Source: Opitutaceae bacterium
Lineage (GTDB): Bacteria; Verrucomicrobiota; Verrucomicrobiia; Opitutales; Opitutaceae
Assembly (NCBI GenBank): GCA_030648295.1
Contig: JAUSID010000140.1
Coordinates: forward strand, 62,001-126,000
Direction of reading: 5' to 3'
Length of the DNA stretch: 64,000 nucleotides
The notes under the pieces are model-generated. The model saw only the letters and a list, made by a program, of their open reading frames with translations. It made no database searches and was not told the origin of the DNA. Position numbers and translations under genes: made by a program. This document shows positions 50,561 to 60,059 of this stretch, piece by piece; position 1 is the first letter of the stretch, and each line of letters opens with the position of its first letter.

Positions 50561-53377
50561 TCAGAAGCCGAAGGTACTGCTGATGCTCCAGCGGCGCGGA
50601 TTCTGATAGACGAAACGATAGGCCCGCACTTCGTTGGCATCGGTCACGAGCAGATCGTCCTCGTTGAGGACATTGTCGATGTTGAGCTGGATGCGCCAGT
50701 CGATCTTCCTCGCGGTGAGCTTCCGGCCGTAGCGGAGCATCGCGTTCACGATCATGTAATCCACCGAGTAAAGCGGACGGTTCCCATCGGTCGAATCGTA
50801 GCCGACGACATTCTTCCCGCGATAGTTGATGCCGCCGCCGAGCCCGAAACCGCTGAGCGCACTTTCCCGGGCGAAGTTGTAATTGGTGAAGATGTTTCCC
50901 GAATGCTTCCGCAGGCCCCGGCGAATGTTCCCGTTGCCGGCCTGGATCGCATCCATGATGAACTGCGCATTCTGCAGCGCGGCGGCGACCGTCGGCGCCG
51001 TCAGCGTCGTGCCCGTGCGGTCGAGGTCGAGCGTGCCTTGCGCCTCCCACGCCGGGCGATGCTGCCCCATGTAGGCGAGCGTGCGCGGGTGCTGGTTGTC
51101 CGTGATCTGCTGCGTGATGCTCCAGTTGAACGAGGTCCGCCATTGCGACGTCACGTTCAGGGTCACCTCGAATTCGTAACCGTGGCCGGATAGATCCTGG
51201 CTGTCGGCGAACACGCTGATCTGCCGTTCCGGTTGTCCCAGCGTCCGCCAGATCGCGTTGATGTGGTTTGTCCAGGAATTATCGATACCGACCTGCCGGT
51301 TGGTGTCGTTCGTCTCGTACCAGCCGAGGTTGGCGTTCACCCGGTTGTCGAGCAGGCGAAGCTTCAAACCCGCGTCCCGGCCCTCACCGGTGCGGTTGCC
51401 GAGCAGCGCGCCATCGACAAGATCACTCCGCTGGCTGTTCGGGAGGAAATTGTTCGAGTTGTTATAGTAGAAGGAAAGCCACTTCGTGGCGTGGAAAACC
51501 GCCCCGTACGTGCGCGTGCTGCCTTCGTTATCGGTGTGAACCTGGTTGCGGCGGCGAAGGCCCCAGACGCGCGTGACGGGATCGCGCTCGGCCCCGCTGG
51601 AACCCCAGGCCCGCTGCTTGTCCTGCCGCACGCCGCCGGTGAGCCACAGCCGGTCGCGCCAGAACGCGCTTTGCAGCGCGCCCATCATCGAGTCGAGGCG
51701 GGTCAGCTCGTCGCGCGCGTTGTCGGCAATCCGTACATAGCCGCTGGTCACCCCGTTCTGCCCGGTCAAAGGGTTCGTGCGCACGTCGTGCAGCCCGCGG
51801 GCTCCGAAATTCTCGCTGGAAAAATCGAGATACGTGCGCCGGACAATCGCGTTGTTGCCCGAGGTGAGATCCGCTGGATAAAGCGCCAGGTTGTTCATCA
51901 GCTGCGGCGTGAGGTTGCGTGCGGCGAAGGTGCCCGGCGTCTGGTTCTCGCTATCGCGGCGCGAGAGCAGGCCGGCGAAGCGATGGCGGCCGAACCATGG
52001 GTTCCGCCGCGTGAGGTCGAGGGCATAGGACGCGGTCAACCGAAAATCGTCGCGGATTTGGTCGCGGTTTTCGATCTGGCCGGTGCCTTCGACATAATAC
52101 CGGCCGGCATTGGGATTCCGCCGGCCGTCGGGCAACAGGGCATTGGGATCACCGCGCAGCGCGATGCCGTCGAACACGATTGGGCGCACCGTGTGACGCC
52201 GCTCGTGCTGCCGGTTGAAGGCCGCTTCGACATCGAGATTCTCGAGCAGCCGCTGTTCGACGAAGACGGCGTAGTTGTAGAAATACTGTTCGCCGGCGAA
52301 GCTGGGGCCGGCGAGGTTGGTCCGCCGGGGCAACAGGTTCTCGTCGGTGATGGCGATCGGATTGTTCGCGAGGCCGACGGCGGACGGGCCCGAGTTGGAA
52401 TTGCGTCCGCCGAACAGCACGATCGGGCCCAGTCCGGACGCCGGATCGTAAACCACGGCACGGGACGTGTTGGAGCCGGTGCCCGGGACGGACTGACCGA
52501 AAGTCGGTGAAATCGGGGAGCCCGCATTCAGCCACGGACTGAGGCGGTCGGCCGCGGGCCAGGGCTGGGCCTTGCTTTCCTTGATGTCGGCGTATTCGGA
52601 ATCCAGCCGCACGGTCGTGTTCTTGAACGGCCGATACGTGAGGGCGAAGGCGCCGCCGAGACGATCGTAATACTCGAAGTCACGCCATGTCCGGCGCTCG
52701 TGCCAGATCGCGTTGACCCGCGCCGCGAGTTTGCCGCCGCGCGAGCGATTCACATCGAGCGCCGCACGATGATCGTCCCAGCTGCCGATGCGCAGTTGCA
52801 CCTCCGAGCGGTCGCGCCGGAGTTGCGCCTGCTTGGTCGTGGTGTTGACGATGCCACCCGGGCCGCCCACGCCGAAGAGAATCGAGTTTGGGCCGCGGGC
52901 GAAATCGAGCCGCTCCACGTTGTAGCTGTCGTGCGAGCCGAACCAGCCGAAGTAGTTCCGCCCCAGCGACGCGCCCACGAAACCGCGCATTTGGAAGATG
53001 ATGTCGTTACTATACAGGCCATTGCCGGTGAAGTCGGAGAAGTCCTTCTCCGTGTTCATGGCGTAGTTCAGCGCCTCGATGACATTCACCGCCCCGATAT
53101 CCATCAGGAAGTCGCGGGTCATGACCGAAATTGCCGCGGGTGTGTCCTTCAATTCGGTGTTGAGCCGGCTGCCGGCGAGCGTGCTGCTGGCGGCGTATCC
53201 GGAATCCTTGTCCGTCTGGACCACGAAGGGCGACAAAGTCACCGCCTCGCTGTCGCGGGTTCCGCTGCCGGCTGGAGCCGGCTGGCCGGCGGATTGTGCG
53301 CGAACGTGGGCGATGACCGCGCAGCCAAGCGCGCAGGTCAAAAACAGAAGATGACGGTTCGAATGATGTGGGATCAT
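50561..53377 (-). CDS. TonB-dependent receptor paired with a glycoside hydrolase
   Basis: 938 residues from the ATG at 53377. Signal peptide (NRHLLFLTCALGCAVIAHVR). The plug starts EAVTLSPFVVQTDKDSGYAA and STLAGSRLNTELKDTPAAIS, with LDFARGPNSILFGVGGPGGI near residue 165. The barrel ends YQNPRRWSISSTFGF. No STN or CarboxypepD domain precedes the plug. It is divergent from the EF-hand sulfatase gene (218-base shared upstream region) and precedes the GH5-like gene, so it probably imports the oligosaccharide those enzymes release. Confidence 0.93.
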   Translation of the reverse strand: MIPHHSNRHLLFLTCALGCAVIAHVRAQSAGQPAPAGSGTRDSEAVTLSPFVVQTDKDSGYAASSTLAGSRLNTELKDTPAAISVMTRDFLMDIGAVNVIEALNYAMNTEKDFSDFTGNGLYSNDIIFQMRGFVGASLGRNYFGWFGSHDSYNVERLDFARGPNSILFGVGGPGGIVNTTTKQAQLRRDRSEVQLRIGSWDDHRAALDVNRSRGGKLAARVNAIWHERRTWRDFEYYDRLGGAFALTYRPFKNTTVRLDSEYADIKESKAQPWPAADRLSPWLNAGSPISPTFGQSVPGTGSNTSRAVVYDPASGLGPIVLFGGRNSNSGPSAVGLANNPIAITDENLLPRRTNLAGPSFAGEQYFYNYAVFVEQRLLENLDVEAAFNRQHERRHTVRPIVFDGIALRGDPNALLPDGRRNPNAGRYYVEGTGQIENRDQIRDDFRLTASYALDLTRRNPWFGRHRFAGLLSRRDSENQTPGTFAARNLTPQLMNNLALYPADLTSGNNAIVRRTYLDFSSENFGARGLHDVRTNPLTGQNGVTSGYVRIADNARDELTRLDSMMGALQSAFWRDRLWLTGGVRQDKQRAWGSSGAERDPVTRVWGLRRRNQVHTDNEGSTRTYGAVFHATKWLSFYYNNSNNFLPNSQRSDLVDGALLGNRTGEGRDAGLKLRLLDNRVNANLGWYETNDTNRQVGIDNSWTNHINAIWRTLGQPERQISVFADSQDLSGHGYEFEVTLNVTSQWRTSFNWSITQQITDNQHPRTLAYMGQHRPAWEAQGTLDLDRTGTTLTAPTVAAALQNAQFIMDAIQAGNGNIRRGLRKHSGNIFTNYNFARESALSGFGLGGGINYRGKNVVGYDSTDGNRPLYSVDYMIVNAMLRYGRKLTARKIDWRIQLNIDNVLNEDDLLVTDANEVRAYRFVYQNPRRWSISSTFGF

Positions 53378-53595
53378 GGGGCGGGGTGGGGTCAAAACGA
53401 GCGGGTGATGCGCCGCGCAGCACTTGAGCAATCCGTGACGCGCGCGCGGGGCAGGTGGGGTTTTGGACAGGAGAGGGGTAGGCGCGGAATGACAGGCGCA
53501 GCAAGCCCCAAACCAAGCGAATTCCCGCGCGTTTCGAGCGGCGGCGACCGTGCATTTTTGATTCTCACCAGTGCATTCGAGGTCCACATCACGGT

Positions 53596-55242
53596 ATGCA
53601 CACCATGCGCTGCACCTGGTTTATTGGTCTGGCTCTCGCCAGCCTTTCTCCCTCCGCGATTGCCGCGGGCAATCCGTCGGCGTCAGTCACTCGCCCCAAT
53701 ATCGTCTTCATTTTCGCCGATGATTGGGGCTGGGGAGATCTGTCCTGCCACGGGCATCCCTGGCTGAAGACGCCGAACATCGACCGGCTCGCGAACGAGG
53801 GAATCGGTTTCCAGCAGTTCAATGTGCTGAATCCCGTCTGCTCGCCGAGTCGCACCGCTGCGATGACGGGGCATTTTCCTTCGCGCTACAGCGTTCATCA
53901 GCACTTCGCCGCTCCCGCGCAGAATTTGGAGCGCAACATGCCCGACTGGCTGGATTCCAAGGCGCCGACGGTCGCGCGGTTCCTGAAGCAGGCCGGTTAT
54001 CGCACGGGGCATTTCGGCAAGTGGCATCTCACGAGCCGCAACATTCACGGTGCGCCGACGCCCGCCGCGTACGGCTTCGACGAATACGCCGTGTTCAACG
54101 GCGGTGCCGACATGCCGTCGGCCCATCTGCACGACACGCCGGTGAACGCGGTGAAGTTCATCCTCGCGAGCAAGGCGCGCCCGTTTTTCGTCAACGTCTG
54201 GCTGCATGAGAGTCACCTGCCGCACGTGCCGACGAAGGCCGCGATGGAAAAGTGGTCGCACCTCGACGAGCAGAAGCGCGTTTATGCCGCGGTCATCACT
54301 GATGGTGACAACGCCGTGGGCCGGGTTCTCGACTCACTCGAGACCGCCGGCGTGGCGCAAAATACGATCGTGATTTTCTCCAGCGACAACGGCCCTGAGT
54401 CCACCGCCGCAACGCCGCAGCAGAACATGAGGGACGAGGACGCGGGCGTCACCGGCTACGGCGGCTACTACAGCGTCGGCTCGACCGGTGGATTGCGCGG
54501 CCGCAAGCGGAGTCTCTTCGAAGGCGGCGTGCGCGTGCCTTTCATCGTGCGCTGGCCCGGCCATGTGCCGGCGGGATTGAAGAATGACAGCACCGTTTTC
54601 ACCGCCGTCGATTTGCTGCCGACGCTTTGTGCGGCCGCTGGCGTCACGCTCCCGGCCGAGTATCACGGTGACGGCGAGAACCTGCTCGCGGCCCTCGACG
54701 GTCGGCCCGCCATTCGGACGCGCCCCATTTTCTGGAAATGGACCGGCAGGAACGCTGAGCCCGACTGGTGGCCTCGCCTCGCCGTCAGGGATGGTGAATG
54801 GAAACTTGCGCTCACCGATGATGCGAAGCGCGTCGAGTTGCACCCGCTCAATGCCGACCGTGCGGAATCGGCTGATGTTGCCAGGGAGCATCCCGAGATC
54901 GTCGCGCGACTCACCCGGCTCGCGCTCGACTGGAACGCCACGCTGCCCGCGAAACCCGACCCATCCTGCATCAGTACCGCCGATCGCGCGGGTGCTGCCA
55001 CCTCACCGCGAAATCGCGGCAAGACGGGGGAGACGCGCGCTCAGCCTGCGACGAAAGCAACGCCGGACCGGGCACAGGCATTCCAGCGGATGGACACGAA
55101 CCACGATGGGTCTCTCACACTCGAAGAATACAAGGCGGGCTTGAAAGGTGCGGCGAACCTGGAGCAGCGCTTCAAGAACTTCGACCGGAACAGCGACGGC
55201 AGGCTGAGCCGCGAGGAGTTCGTCAATCCATCTGGAAAATGA
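53596..55242 (+). CDS. Secreted sulfatase with C-terminal EF-hand pair
   Basis: 548 residues (ATG at 53605 equally possible). Signal peptide CTWFIGLALASLSPSAIA. The S1 sulfatase domain spans about 30-470: RPNIVFIFADDWGWGDLSCH, the formylglycine signature CSPSRTAAMTGHFPSRYSVH with Cys82, GHFGKWHLTSRN, FSSDNGPESTAATPQ. After a linker, two EF-hand calcium loops close the protein: DTNHDGSLTLEEY and DRNSDGRLSREEF (about 505-545). The added EF-hands may bind calcium for stability or anchoring. The glycosidase-like gene follows after 27 bases. Confidence 0.94.
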   Translation: MHTMRCTWFIGLALASLSPSAIAAGNPSASVTRPNIVFIFADDWGWGDLSCHGHPWLKTPNIDRLANEGIGFQQFNVLNPVCSPSRTAAMTGHFPSRYSVHQHFAAPAQNLERNMPDWLDSKAPTVARFLKQAGYRTGHFGKWHLTSRNIHGAPTPAAYGFDEYAVFNGGADMPSAHLHDTPVNAVKFILASKARPFFVNVWLHESHLPHVPTKAAMEKWSHLDEQKRVYAAVITDGDNAVGRVLDSLETAGVAQNTIVIFSSDNGPESTAATPQQNMRDEDAGVTGYGGYYSVGSTGGLRGRKRSLFEGGVRVPFIVRWPGHVPAGLKNDSTVFTAVDLLPTLCAAAGVTLPAEYHGDGENLLAALDGRPAIRTRPIFWKWTGRNAEPDWWPRLAVRDGEWKLALTDDAKRVELHPLNADRAESADVAREHPEIVARLTRLALDWNATLPAKPDPSCISTADRAGAATSPRNRGKTGETRAQPATKATPDRAQAFQRMDTNHDGSLTLEEYKAGLKGAANLEQRFKNFDRNSDGRLSREEFVNPSGK

Positions 55243-55269
55243 TCATCGGATGACCGTGAGTCTTGCGGA

Positions 55270-56421
55270 ATGAAGCGGCGCTTTTCACTCCTCCTGCTGG
55301 TATTGGCCACGGTTGCGCCGACCGCAAATGACGTTCGCGCCGCTGCCGCGGCGGCTCCGTCGGCTATGGCGGTGAGCGTCGAGTCGTGGCAGCGCGTGCC
55401 GCTGTACCTTCATTTTGCCAAGCGGACCGCCGCGATGACGGACGAGGAAATCGATTTTGTCGCGAGCCATGCACGGGTCGTCACGTTGGAAAAGAGCCAC
55501 GGTGTCGTGCCGCACGGCAGCACCGAGGCGGGAATCGCCGACACCGCTCGCCGGCTCAAGCAGCGCAACCCGTCGATCAAGGTGCTGTTCTACCTGAATG
55601 CGTTCATCAACTGGCCGGGCTACGACGCGTTCAAGACTTACCGGCCCGAATGGACTCTCCGTACCGCGGGCGGGGAGAGCGTGAAACATCCGTCCGGGAC
55701 ACCACGGCCCGACCCGTCGAACGCGGAGTTCCGCGAGTGGTGGTCGGATGTCGTGGCCGCGGTGCACCGCGAGGCGCCGCTCGACGGACTGTTTGCCGAC
55801 GCGCTGCCGCAGGCATTGTCGCCCGCGCTGGCGCGCCAGGTGGGCGCAACGAAAGCCCGCGCCGTCGTGCACGGGCTGCGCGAGATGCTGGCGTTGACCA
55901 AGCGAAAGCTCGGACCGAATCGAATGATTGTGGCCAATGGAATCCGGACGACGGCCTATCGGGAGATCCTCGATTGGAAAGGAATCGACGGCGTGATGAT
56001 CGAGCACTTCGGCGCCTTCGGCTTGGACGCGCCCGCGGACATCAAGGCCGACCTGGACTCGATTCAACTCGCCGCTGCGAAAGGCAAGTTCGTCGTGCTG
56101 AAAGGCTGGCCCGGTTTCAACTGGCTCGACCGTGAGATGATGCAACGGACCCACGCCGATCTGCTGCAGCTCGCCCGGGAGCGAATCAGTTTTCCGCTGG
56201 CCTGCTTCCTCGTCGCCGCGCGGCCGGACTCGCAGTTCTGCTACTCGTGGGGCTACGTCGACCAGCACGGGATGCTCGACCTGTATCCCGAGTTCGAGCA
56301 TGCGCTGGGCAGTCCGAAAGCGGACGCCATCTGGAGGGGACTCACGGCCACGCGCGAATTTGCCCACGCTTCCGTGTCGGTGGATCTCCAGCGCAAGGAG
56401 GCCCGCATCGACTGGCATTAG
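55270..56421 (+). CDS. Putative secreted glycoside hydrolase (GHL/TIM-barrel-like)
   Basis: 383 residues with signal peptide (RFSLLLLVLATVAPTANDVR). The mature part looks like a TIM-barrel of the hypothetical glycosyl-hydrolase kind: VPLYLHFAKRTAAMTDEEID, HARVVTLEKSHGVVPHGSTE, PSIKVLFYLNAFINWPGYDA, REAPLDGLFADALPQALSPA, GIDGVMIEHFGAFGL and KFVVLKGWPGFNW. Candidate acids are in FADALP and MIEHFG. It is cotranscribed with the EF-hand sulfatase, suggesting sequential attack on a sulfated glycan. The family assignment is tentative. Confidence 0.75.
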   Translation: MKRRFSLLLLVLATVAPTANDVRAAAAAAPSAMAVSVESWQRVPLYLHFAKRTAAMTDEEIDFVASHARVVTLEKSHGVVPHGSTEAGIADTARRLKQRNPSIKVLFYLNAFINWPGYDAFKTYRPEWTLRTAGGESVKHPSGTPRPDPSNAEFREWWSDVVAAVHREAPLDGLFADALPQALSPALARQVGATKARAVVHGLREMLALTKRKLGPNRMIVANGIRTTAYREILDWKGIDGVMIEHFGAFGLDAPADIKADLDSIQLAAAKGKFVVLKGWPGFNWLDREMMQRTHADLLQLARERISFPLACFLVAARPDSQFCYSWGYVDQHGMLDLYPEFEHALGSPKADAIWRGLTATREFAHASVSVDLQRKEARIDWH

Positions 56422-56511
56422 CCGGGAAATTTCACCCTCTGCTCCGCTGCGAACGCAAAGTGTGTTCGCTTGTGCCGTGCGCCGGCGCGCGCTCCACGAT
56501 TTCCCGGCTAA

Positions 56512-56634
56512 GGGCAAAACCGCTCTGCGGTTTTGCATTTAGCCCGCATGAACGCGGGGCGTTCGCCGGAACATGGGGATGTTGGCGGTCAGACACGGCT
56601 GAAGACCATTTCAAGGGTGAAAAATGCGGGCTAG
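56512..56634. repeat. 123-bp structured element, copy 2 (TAGCCCGCAT ends)
   Basis: Hairpin GCAAAACCGC-TCT-GCGGTTTTGC followed by a 94-base segment from TAGCCCGCAT (56540) to ATGCGGGCTA (ending 56633). It matches copy 1 at 37609-37732 in ends and spacing but not in the centre. It occupies the gap between the convergent glycosidase-like and oxidoreductase genes; I see no gene in the rest of 56422-56735. Confidence 0.8.
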
Positions 56635-56735
56635 GGCGTGTCTTCAAACCCCGAGGCCGGCGTCGGCCGCGGCCCGGGCGGAGCCGGGCCCTTCAGGAAG
56701 GCGCAGCCAATCATGTCATCATGTTCTTATCCGCC

Positions 56736-58025
56736 TCAGCCCGGCGACGGATGCTGCCAGGGTTTGCGGTAGTCGCGTTTGATCAGCGTTGCCGCCGCAG
56801 GATTTCCGACGATCTGCTCCCGGGCCGCGTCCCACTCGATTCGCGCGCCGACCTGATACGCGATTGTGCCGAGCTTCACCGTCGTGGTGGAGAGATGCGC
56901 GTCGGCGATCGAACACGGTGCCGGTTTGCGCTGGCGCACGGCGTCGAGGAACTCGGCCATGTGCAGCCCACCCATGTCGGATTTCTCCTCGTGCACCTGA
57001 CGTTCGGCGGCTTTGCCTCGCGGGGTGAAACTCCACCGCGCATCTGTCACGAACACGGTGCCCTTTTCGCCATAGAAGAAGATCCCGTTGTTCACCTCGG
57101 GGGTGTGCTCCTCCGAGCCCCAGAGCCGGTGGCGCCAGGTGAGCGGGCAGCGTTCGAATTCGAACTGTACCGTCAGCGTGTCGGGCGTCGTGATCCTGCC
57201 CTGGAGCTGAAAGAGCCCGCCGGCGGCCGACACCGCGCGCGGCGCCTTTTCGCCGAGAATCGTGCGGGCTGCATCAACAAGATGAATACCCCAGTCGTAG
57301 AGGTGACCCTGCCCGGTGGTTTTCTCGAGCCGCCAGTTGCGATGGCCGACCTGCGGGCTGTACGGCAGCAGCGGGCCCGGGCCGCACCAGAGTTCCCAGT
57401 CGAGTGACGCCGGCGGCGGCTGGGGCGCGTTGCTCAGCACGCCCGCGGTGTAGAAAATTTGCGCCTCGGCCTGGACCACCCGGCCGAGATGGCCCTGCTC
57501 GATGAACCGGCGGGCGGCCTGAAACGCCGCGCTCTGCCGCCGCTGGAATCCAATCTGCACCGTCCGCCCGCTCTTCGCCGCCGCTTCGACCATCGCGCGA
57601 CCTTCGCGTACGTCATACGAAAGCGGTTTTTCGCAATACACATCGAGTCCGCGATTCACCGCGGCGATGAATGGCAGCGCGTGCCAGTGCGGCGGGGTCG
57701 CGATGATCACGGCCTCGAGGCCGGGCGCGTCCAAGATTTCCTCATACAGCTTGAAGGTTTTCGGCCGTGCGCCCTGGGCCTTCTCCACCTCGGCGGCGAC
57801 TTTCGCGAGATTGTCGCTGTCGACGTCGCACAGCGCCACGACCTCGACTCCGCCCGCCTTCAGGGCGGCCCGTACGTCGGTGAGGCCATAGCCGCCGCAG
57901 CCGATCAGGCCGAGCTTGATTCGGCGATCGGATGCCGCGGTGGCGGCGGAAGCACGGAAGGGGGAGAGGACGGCGGTGCCGGCGGCAGCGGTTCCGAGGA
58001 ATTCACGGCGACTGAGGGGATTCAC
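56736..58025 (-). CDS. Gfo/Idh/MocA-family oxidoreductase with Tat signal
   Basis: 429 residues. The Tat motif SRREFLGTAAAGTAVLSPF is at the N-terminus, so the enzyme is exported. Rossmann nucleotide-binding motif IKLGLIGCGGYGLTDVRAAL; family motif GLDVYCEKPLSYDVREGRAM with Glu-Lys-Pro; C-terminal alpha/beta domain with KTTGQGHLYDWGIHLVDAAR (His and Asp of the catalytic region). Exported members of this family in PVC and Bacteroidetes use tightly bound NAD(P) to oxidise or hydrolyse sugars. It stands between two sulfatase clusters and probably acts on a released sugar. Confidence 0.92.
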   Translation of the reverse strand: MNPLSRREFLGTAAAGTAVLSPFRASAATAASDRRIKLGLIGCGGYGLTDVRAALKAGGVEVVALCDVDSDNLAKVAAEVEKAQGARPKTFKLYEEILDAPGLEAVIIATPPHWHALPFIAAVNRGLDVYCEKPLSYDVREGRAMVEAAAKSGRTVQIGFQRRQSAAFQAARRFIEQGHLGRVVQAEAQIFYTAGVLSNAPQPPPASLDWELWCGPGPLLPYSPQVGHRNWRLEKTTGQGHLYDWGIHLVDAARTILGEKAPRAVSAAGGLFQLQGRITTPDTLTVQFEFERCPLTWRHRLWGSEEHTPEVNNGIFFYGEKGTVFVTDARWSFTPRGKAAERQVHEEKSDMGGLHMAEFLDAVRQRKPAPCSIADAHLSTTTVKLGTIAYQVGARIEWDAAREQIVGNPAAATLIKRDYRKPWQHPSPG

Positions 58026-58039
58026 GCTGACACGTTCCC

Positions 58040-58285
58040 ATGAACTCCTGCCCTCGGAAAAGCAAAATCCAGACGTTAGCCGCGGGTATTCGCGCTCAGA
58101 AAGTCAGCGTGGTTGTGAGGCGCGGCAACTGGTTTCACGGCTGGATCAGCTTCGATGCCGTGACCTTCGGCCAGCGCCCGGCGCGGATACACGAGCTCAC
58201 AGTGGATGACGAAGGGCGGGTTTTTCTCGGGGAAAACGACAACCACGACCGTTCGAGCTACCTCTGGTCCGTCCGGTTCGACTGA
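58040..58285 (+). pseudogene. Short C-terminal gene remnant or small hypothetical
   Basis: 81 codons, of which the last ~58 look like the end of a larger secreted protein (VVVRRGNWFHGWISFDAVTF, GQRPARIHELTVDDEGRVFL, GENDNHDRSSYLWSVRFD). The Gly-Glu-Asn-Asp then Arg-Ser-Ser-Tyr-Leu-Trp ending resembles, from memory, termini of PVC extracellular beta-propeller-like proteins. The first ~20 codons have no such character. It lies on the opposite strand to both neighbours. I favour a 5'-truncated remnant. Confidence 0.5.
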
Positions 58286-58306
58286 AGGGTACGAACTGGC
58301 GCATCG

Positions 58307-59878
58307 CTACGACTTCTTCGCTGGGGGCAGCGGGGCTTCGCGCGGCGCGGTCAAATTATCGCGGGGCTGATCCCATAGACGAAACGGATCCTCGTGCCGC
58401 CGCATCTCGGCGAGTAGCAGTGCCTCCAGTTCGCGTTGTTTCGCGGCGTACTTGGGGTCGCCGGCCAGGTTCCGCTGGTGCGGAAGCGGCTGGTTGCCGG
58501 TGAGGGTGCTCACCCTGGGATCGTGGTGCTGCTCGAGCAGTTCATCCGGGTTTTCCGCCAGGTTGAACAGCTGGGTTTCGCGGACAGTGCCTTCGAGCAC
58601 GTCGAACTTGACCAGCTTCCAATCACCCTGCTTCACCGCGCGCATGCCGGGCTTCGTGCCGCCACAGTATGCGCCATACAGCACCTCCCGCACGGCGTCG
58701 CGCCGGCCCTCCAACACGGGGCGGAAACTGACGCCTTCGTTTGTCGAGGGCGGCCGAATGCCGGCCAGGTCGCAAAGGGTGCCGAGCACATCCAGCAGGT
58801 AGATGTTTCCGCGCGCCCGGGATCCCGGCTTGATGCCCGGCCCCCTGGCGAGGAATGGCACGCGCCAGGCATGTTCGTACAGGTGCTGCTTCCCCTGGAG
58901 CCCGTGGCGTCCAAGGGCAATGCCGTTGTCGGCGGTGAAAACGACGTAGGTGTTTTTCAGTTCGCCCATCGCATCGAGCCTGGCGAGCACGCGCCCGATC
59001 TGCGTGTCGATGTTTTCAATACACGCATAGTAGCGCCCCAGCTCGTTCCGGATCGTCGCCTCGTCGCGGCGTTCCCAGACGCCGCTTACCTTGGTCTCGT
59101 CGCGTTGGTTGGGCTGGCCCTGGTTGAACGGATGGGCGGGGAGGTAGTTGAGCGGCAGCGGCGGCGCCTTGGGGTTTAGCGGCGGCAGGGTCTGCGGATC
59201 CGCGTGGTTGATGGCGCCGTATTTCGCCAGCAGCTCCGGCTTTCCGTCGCGCGTGTCATGCGGATGCGAGAAGCCAAAGTATATAAGGAACGGCCGGGTG
59301 TCGCGGCGGCCTTCGCGCTGGCCCAGATACGCGAGCACCTGCTCCGCGTGCCACGCGCTGCCGGTTTCATCCGTGCCGCCGCGCTTGTCGGCGTCCTGGC
59401 GGACGGTGAAAAGCGCATTGGCGGCCGGGTAGCTGTTGCCGGGCTTGCACGTGCGCATGGTGGCGTAGCCGGCGCGGTTGAAGACGGCGGGCAGGCTGTT
59501 TTGCTCGATTCCCGGCGGACAGCGTTCGGCCGGGTAGTCGGCAAACGTGCGGGAAGTCAGGCTGGCCGGCAGGTGCCAGAGCGTGCGCCCCGTCATGACC
59601 ATGTGGCGCGAGGGTGTGCACACGGCGGAAACGAACGCGCCCATGCCATGCGCGGCGTCGATGACCATGCCGCCCGCCGCCAGTCGGTCGAGCACAGGGG
59701 TCTGCAAGCTCGAGGTCGGCGTGTAGGCCTTGAGCGATTGAGCGTCCTGATCATCGGTGATGATGAAAAGAAAGTTCGGCCGGCCGTCTGGCGTTGCGCC
59801 GCAGAGCGCGACTCGGAGCGAAAAGAACAAGCTGGCGGCGACCGCGATTGGGGGAGGGAAATGCCACATTTTTTTCAT
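58307..59878 (-). CDS. Secreted type I sulfatase
   Basis: 523 residues from the ATG at 59878; signal peptide (IAVAASLFFSLRVALCGATP). Motifs: RPNFLFIITDDQDAQSLKAY, formylglycine signature CTPSRHMVMTGRTLWHLPAS with Cys87, YFGFSHPHDTRDGKPELLAK, VVFTADNGIALGRHGLQGKQ and LYEHAWRVPFLARGPG. It belongs to the subgroup with Thr in the second position after Cys (C-T-P-S-R), common in iduronate- and heparan-type sulfatases. It has no cotranscribed partner that is intact. Confidence 0.94.
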   Translation of the reverse strand: MKKMWHFPPPIAVAASLFFSLRVALCGATPDGRPNFLFIITDDQDAQSLKAYTPTSSLQTPVLDRLAAGGMVIDAAHGMGAFVSAVCTPSRHMVMTGRTLWHLPASLTSRTFADYPAERCPPGIEQNSLPAVFNRAGYATMRTCKPGNSYPAANALFTVRQDADKRGGTDETGSAWHAEQVLAYLGQREGRRDTRPFLIYFGFSHPHDTRDGKPELLAKYGAINHADPQTLPPLNPKAPPLPLNYLPAHPFNQGQPNQRDETKVSGVWERRDEATIRNELGRYYACIENIDTQIGRVLARLDAMGELKNTYVVFTADNGIALGRHGLQGKQHLYEHAWRVPFLARGPGIKPGSRARGNIYLLDVLGTLCDLAGIRPPSTNEGVSFRPVLEGRRDAVREVLYGAYCGGTKPGMRAVKQGDWKLVKFDVLEGTVRETQLFNLAENPDELLEQHHDPRVSTLTGNQPLPHQRNLAGDPKYAAKQRELEALLLAEMRRHEDPFRLWDQPRDNLTAPREAPLPPAKKS

Positions 59879-60059
59879 TGGTCGCAATGGTTACCGCACC
59901 ATCAGAACCTTCTCCTCGCCGGCATTCAGGTCGAGCGCCAAACCGTCAAGGTCTCGACCGGGGCAAATCCAACCTCGTTTTGATAGTTCTCATTTTCATC
60001 ACCCGTGACCGAAATGCGGCAAGCTGGGCAACAAACGCGCAGCGTATCGCCTTCACGGC

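Noticed and set aside
50406-51143. N-terminal extension of the GH5-like gene to 51143
   Set aside because: It would overlap about 580 bases of the TBDR coding region, and the translation there is low-complexity shadow sequence; the start was set at 50405.
58307-59878. Cys in CTPSR as evidence of an inactive sulfatase
   Set aside because: C-T-P-S-R satisfies the C-x-P-x-R core, and all metal-site motifs are intact, so there is no sign of loss of activity.
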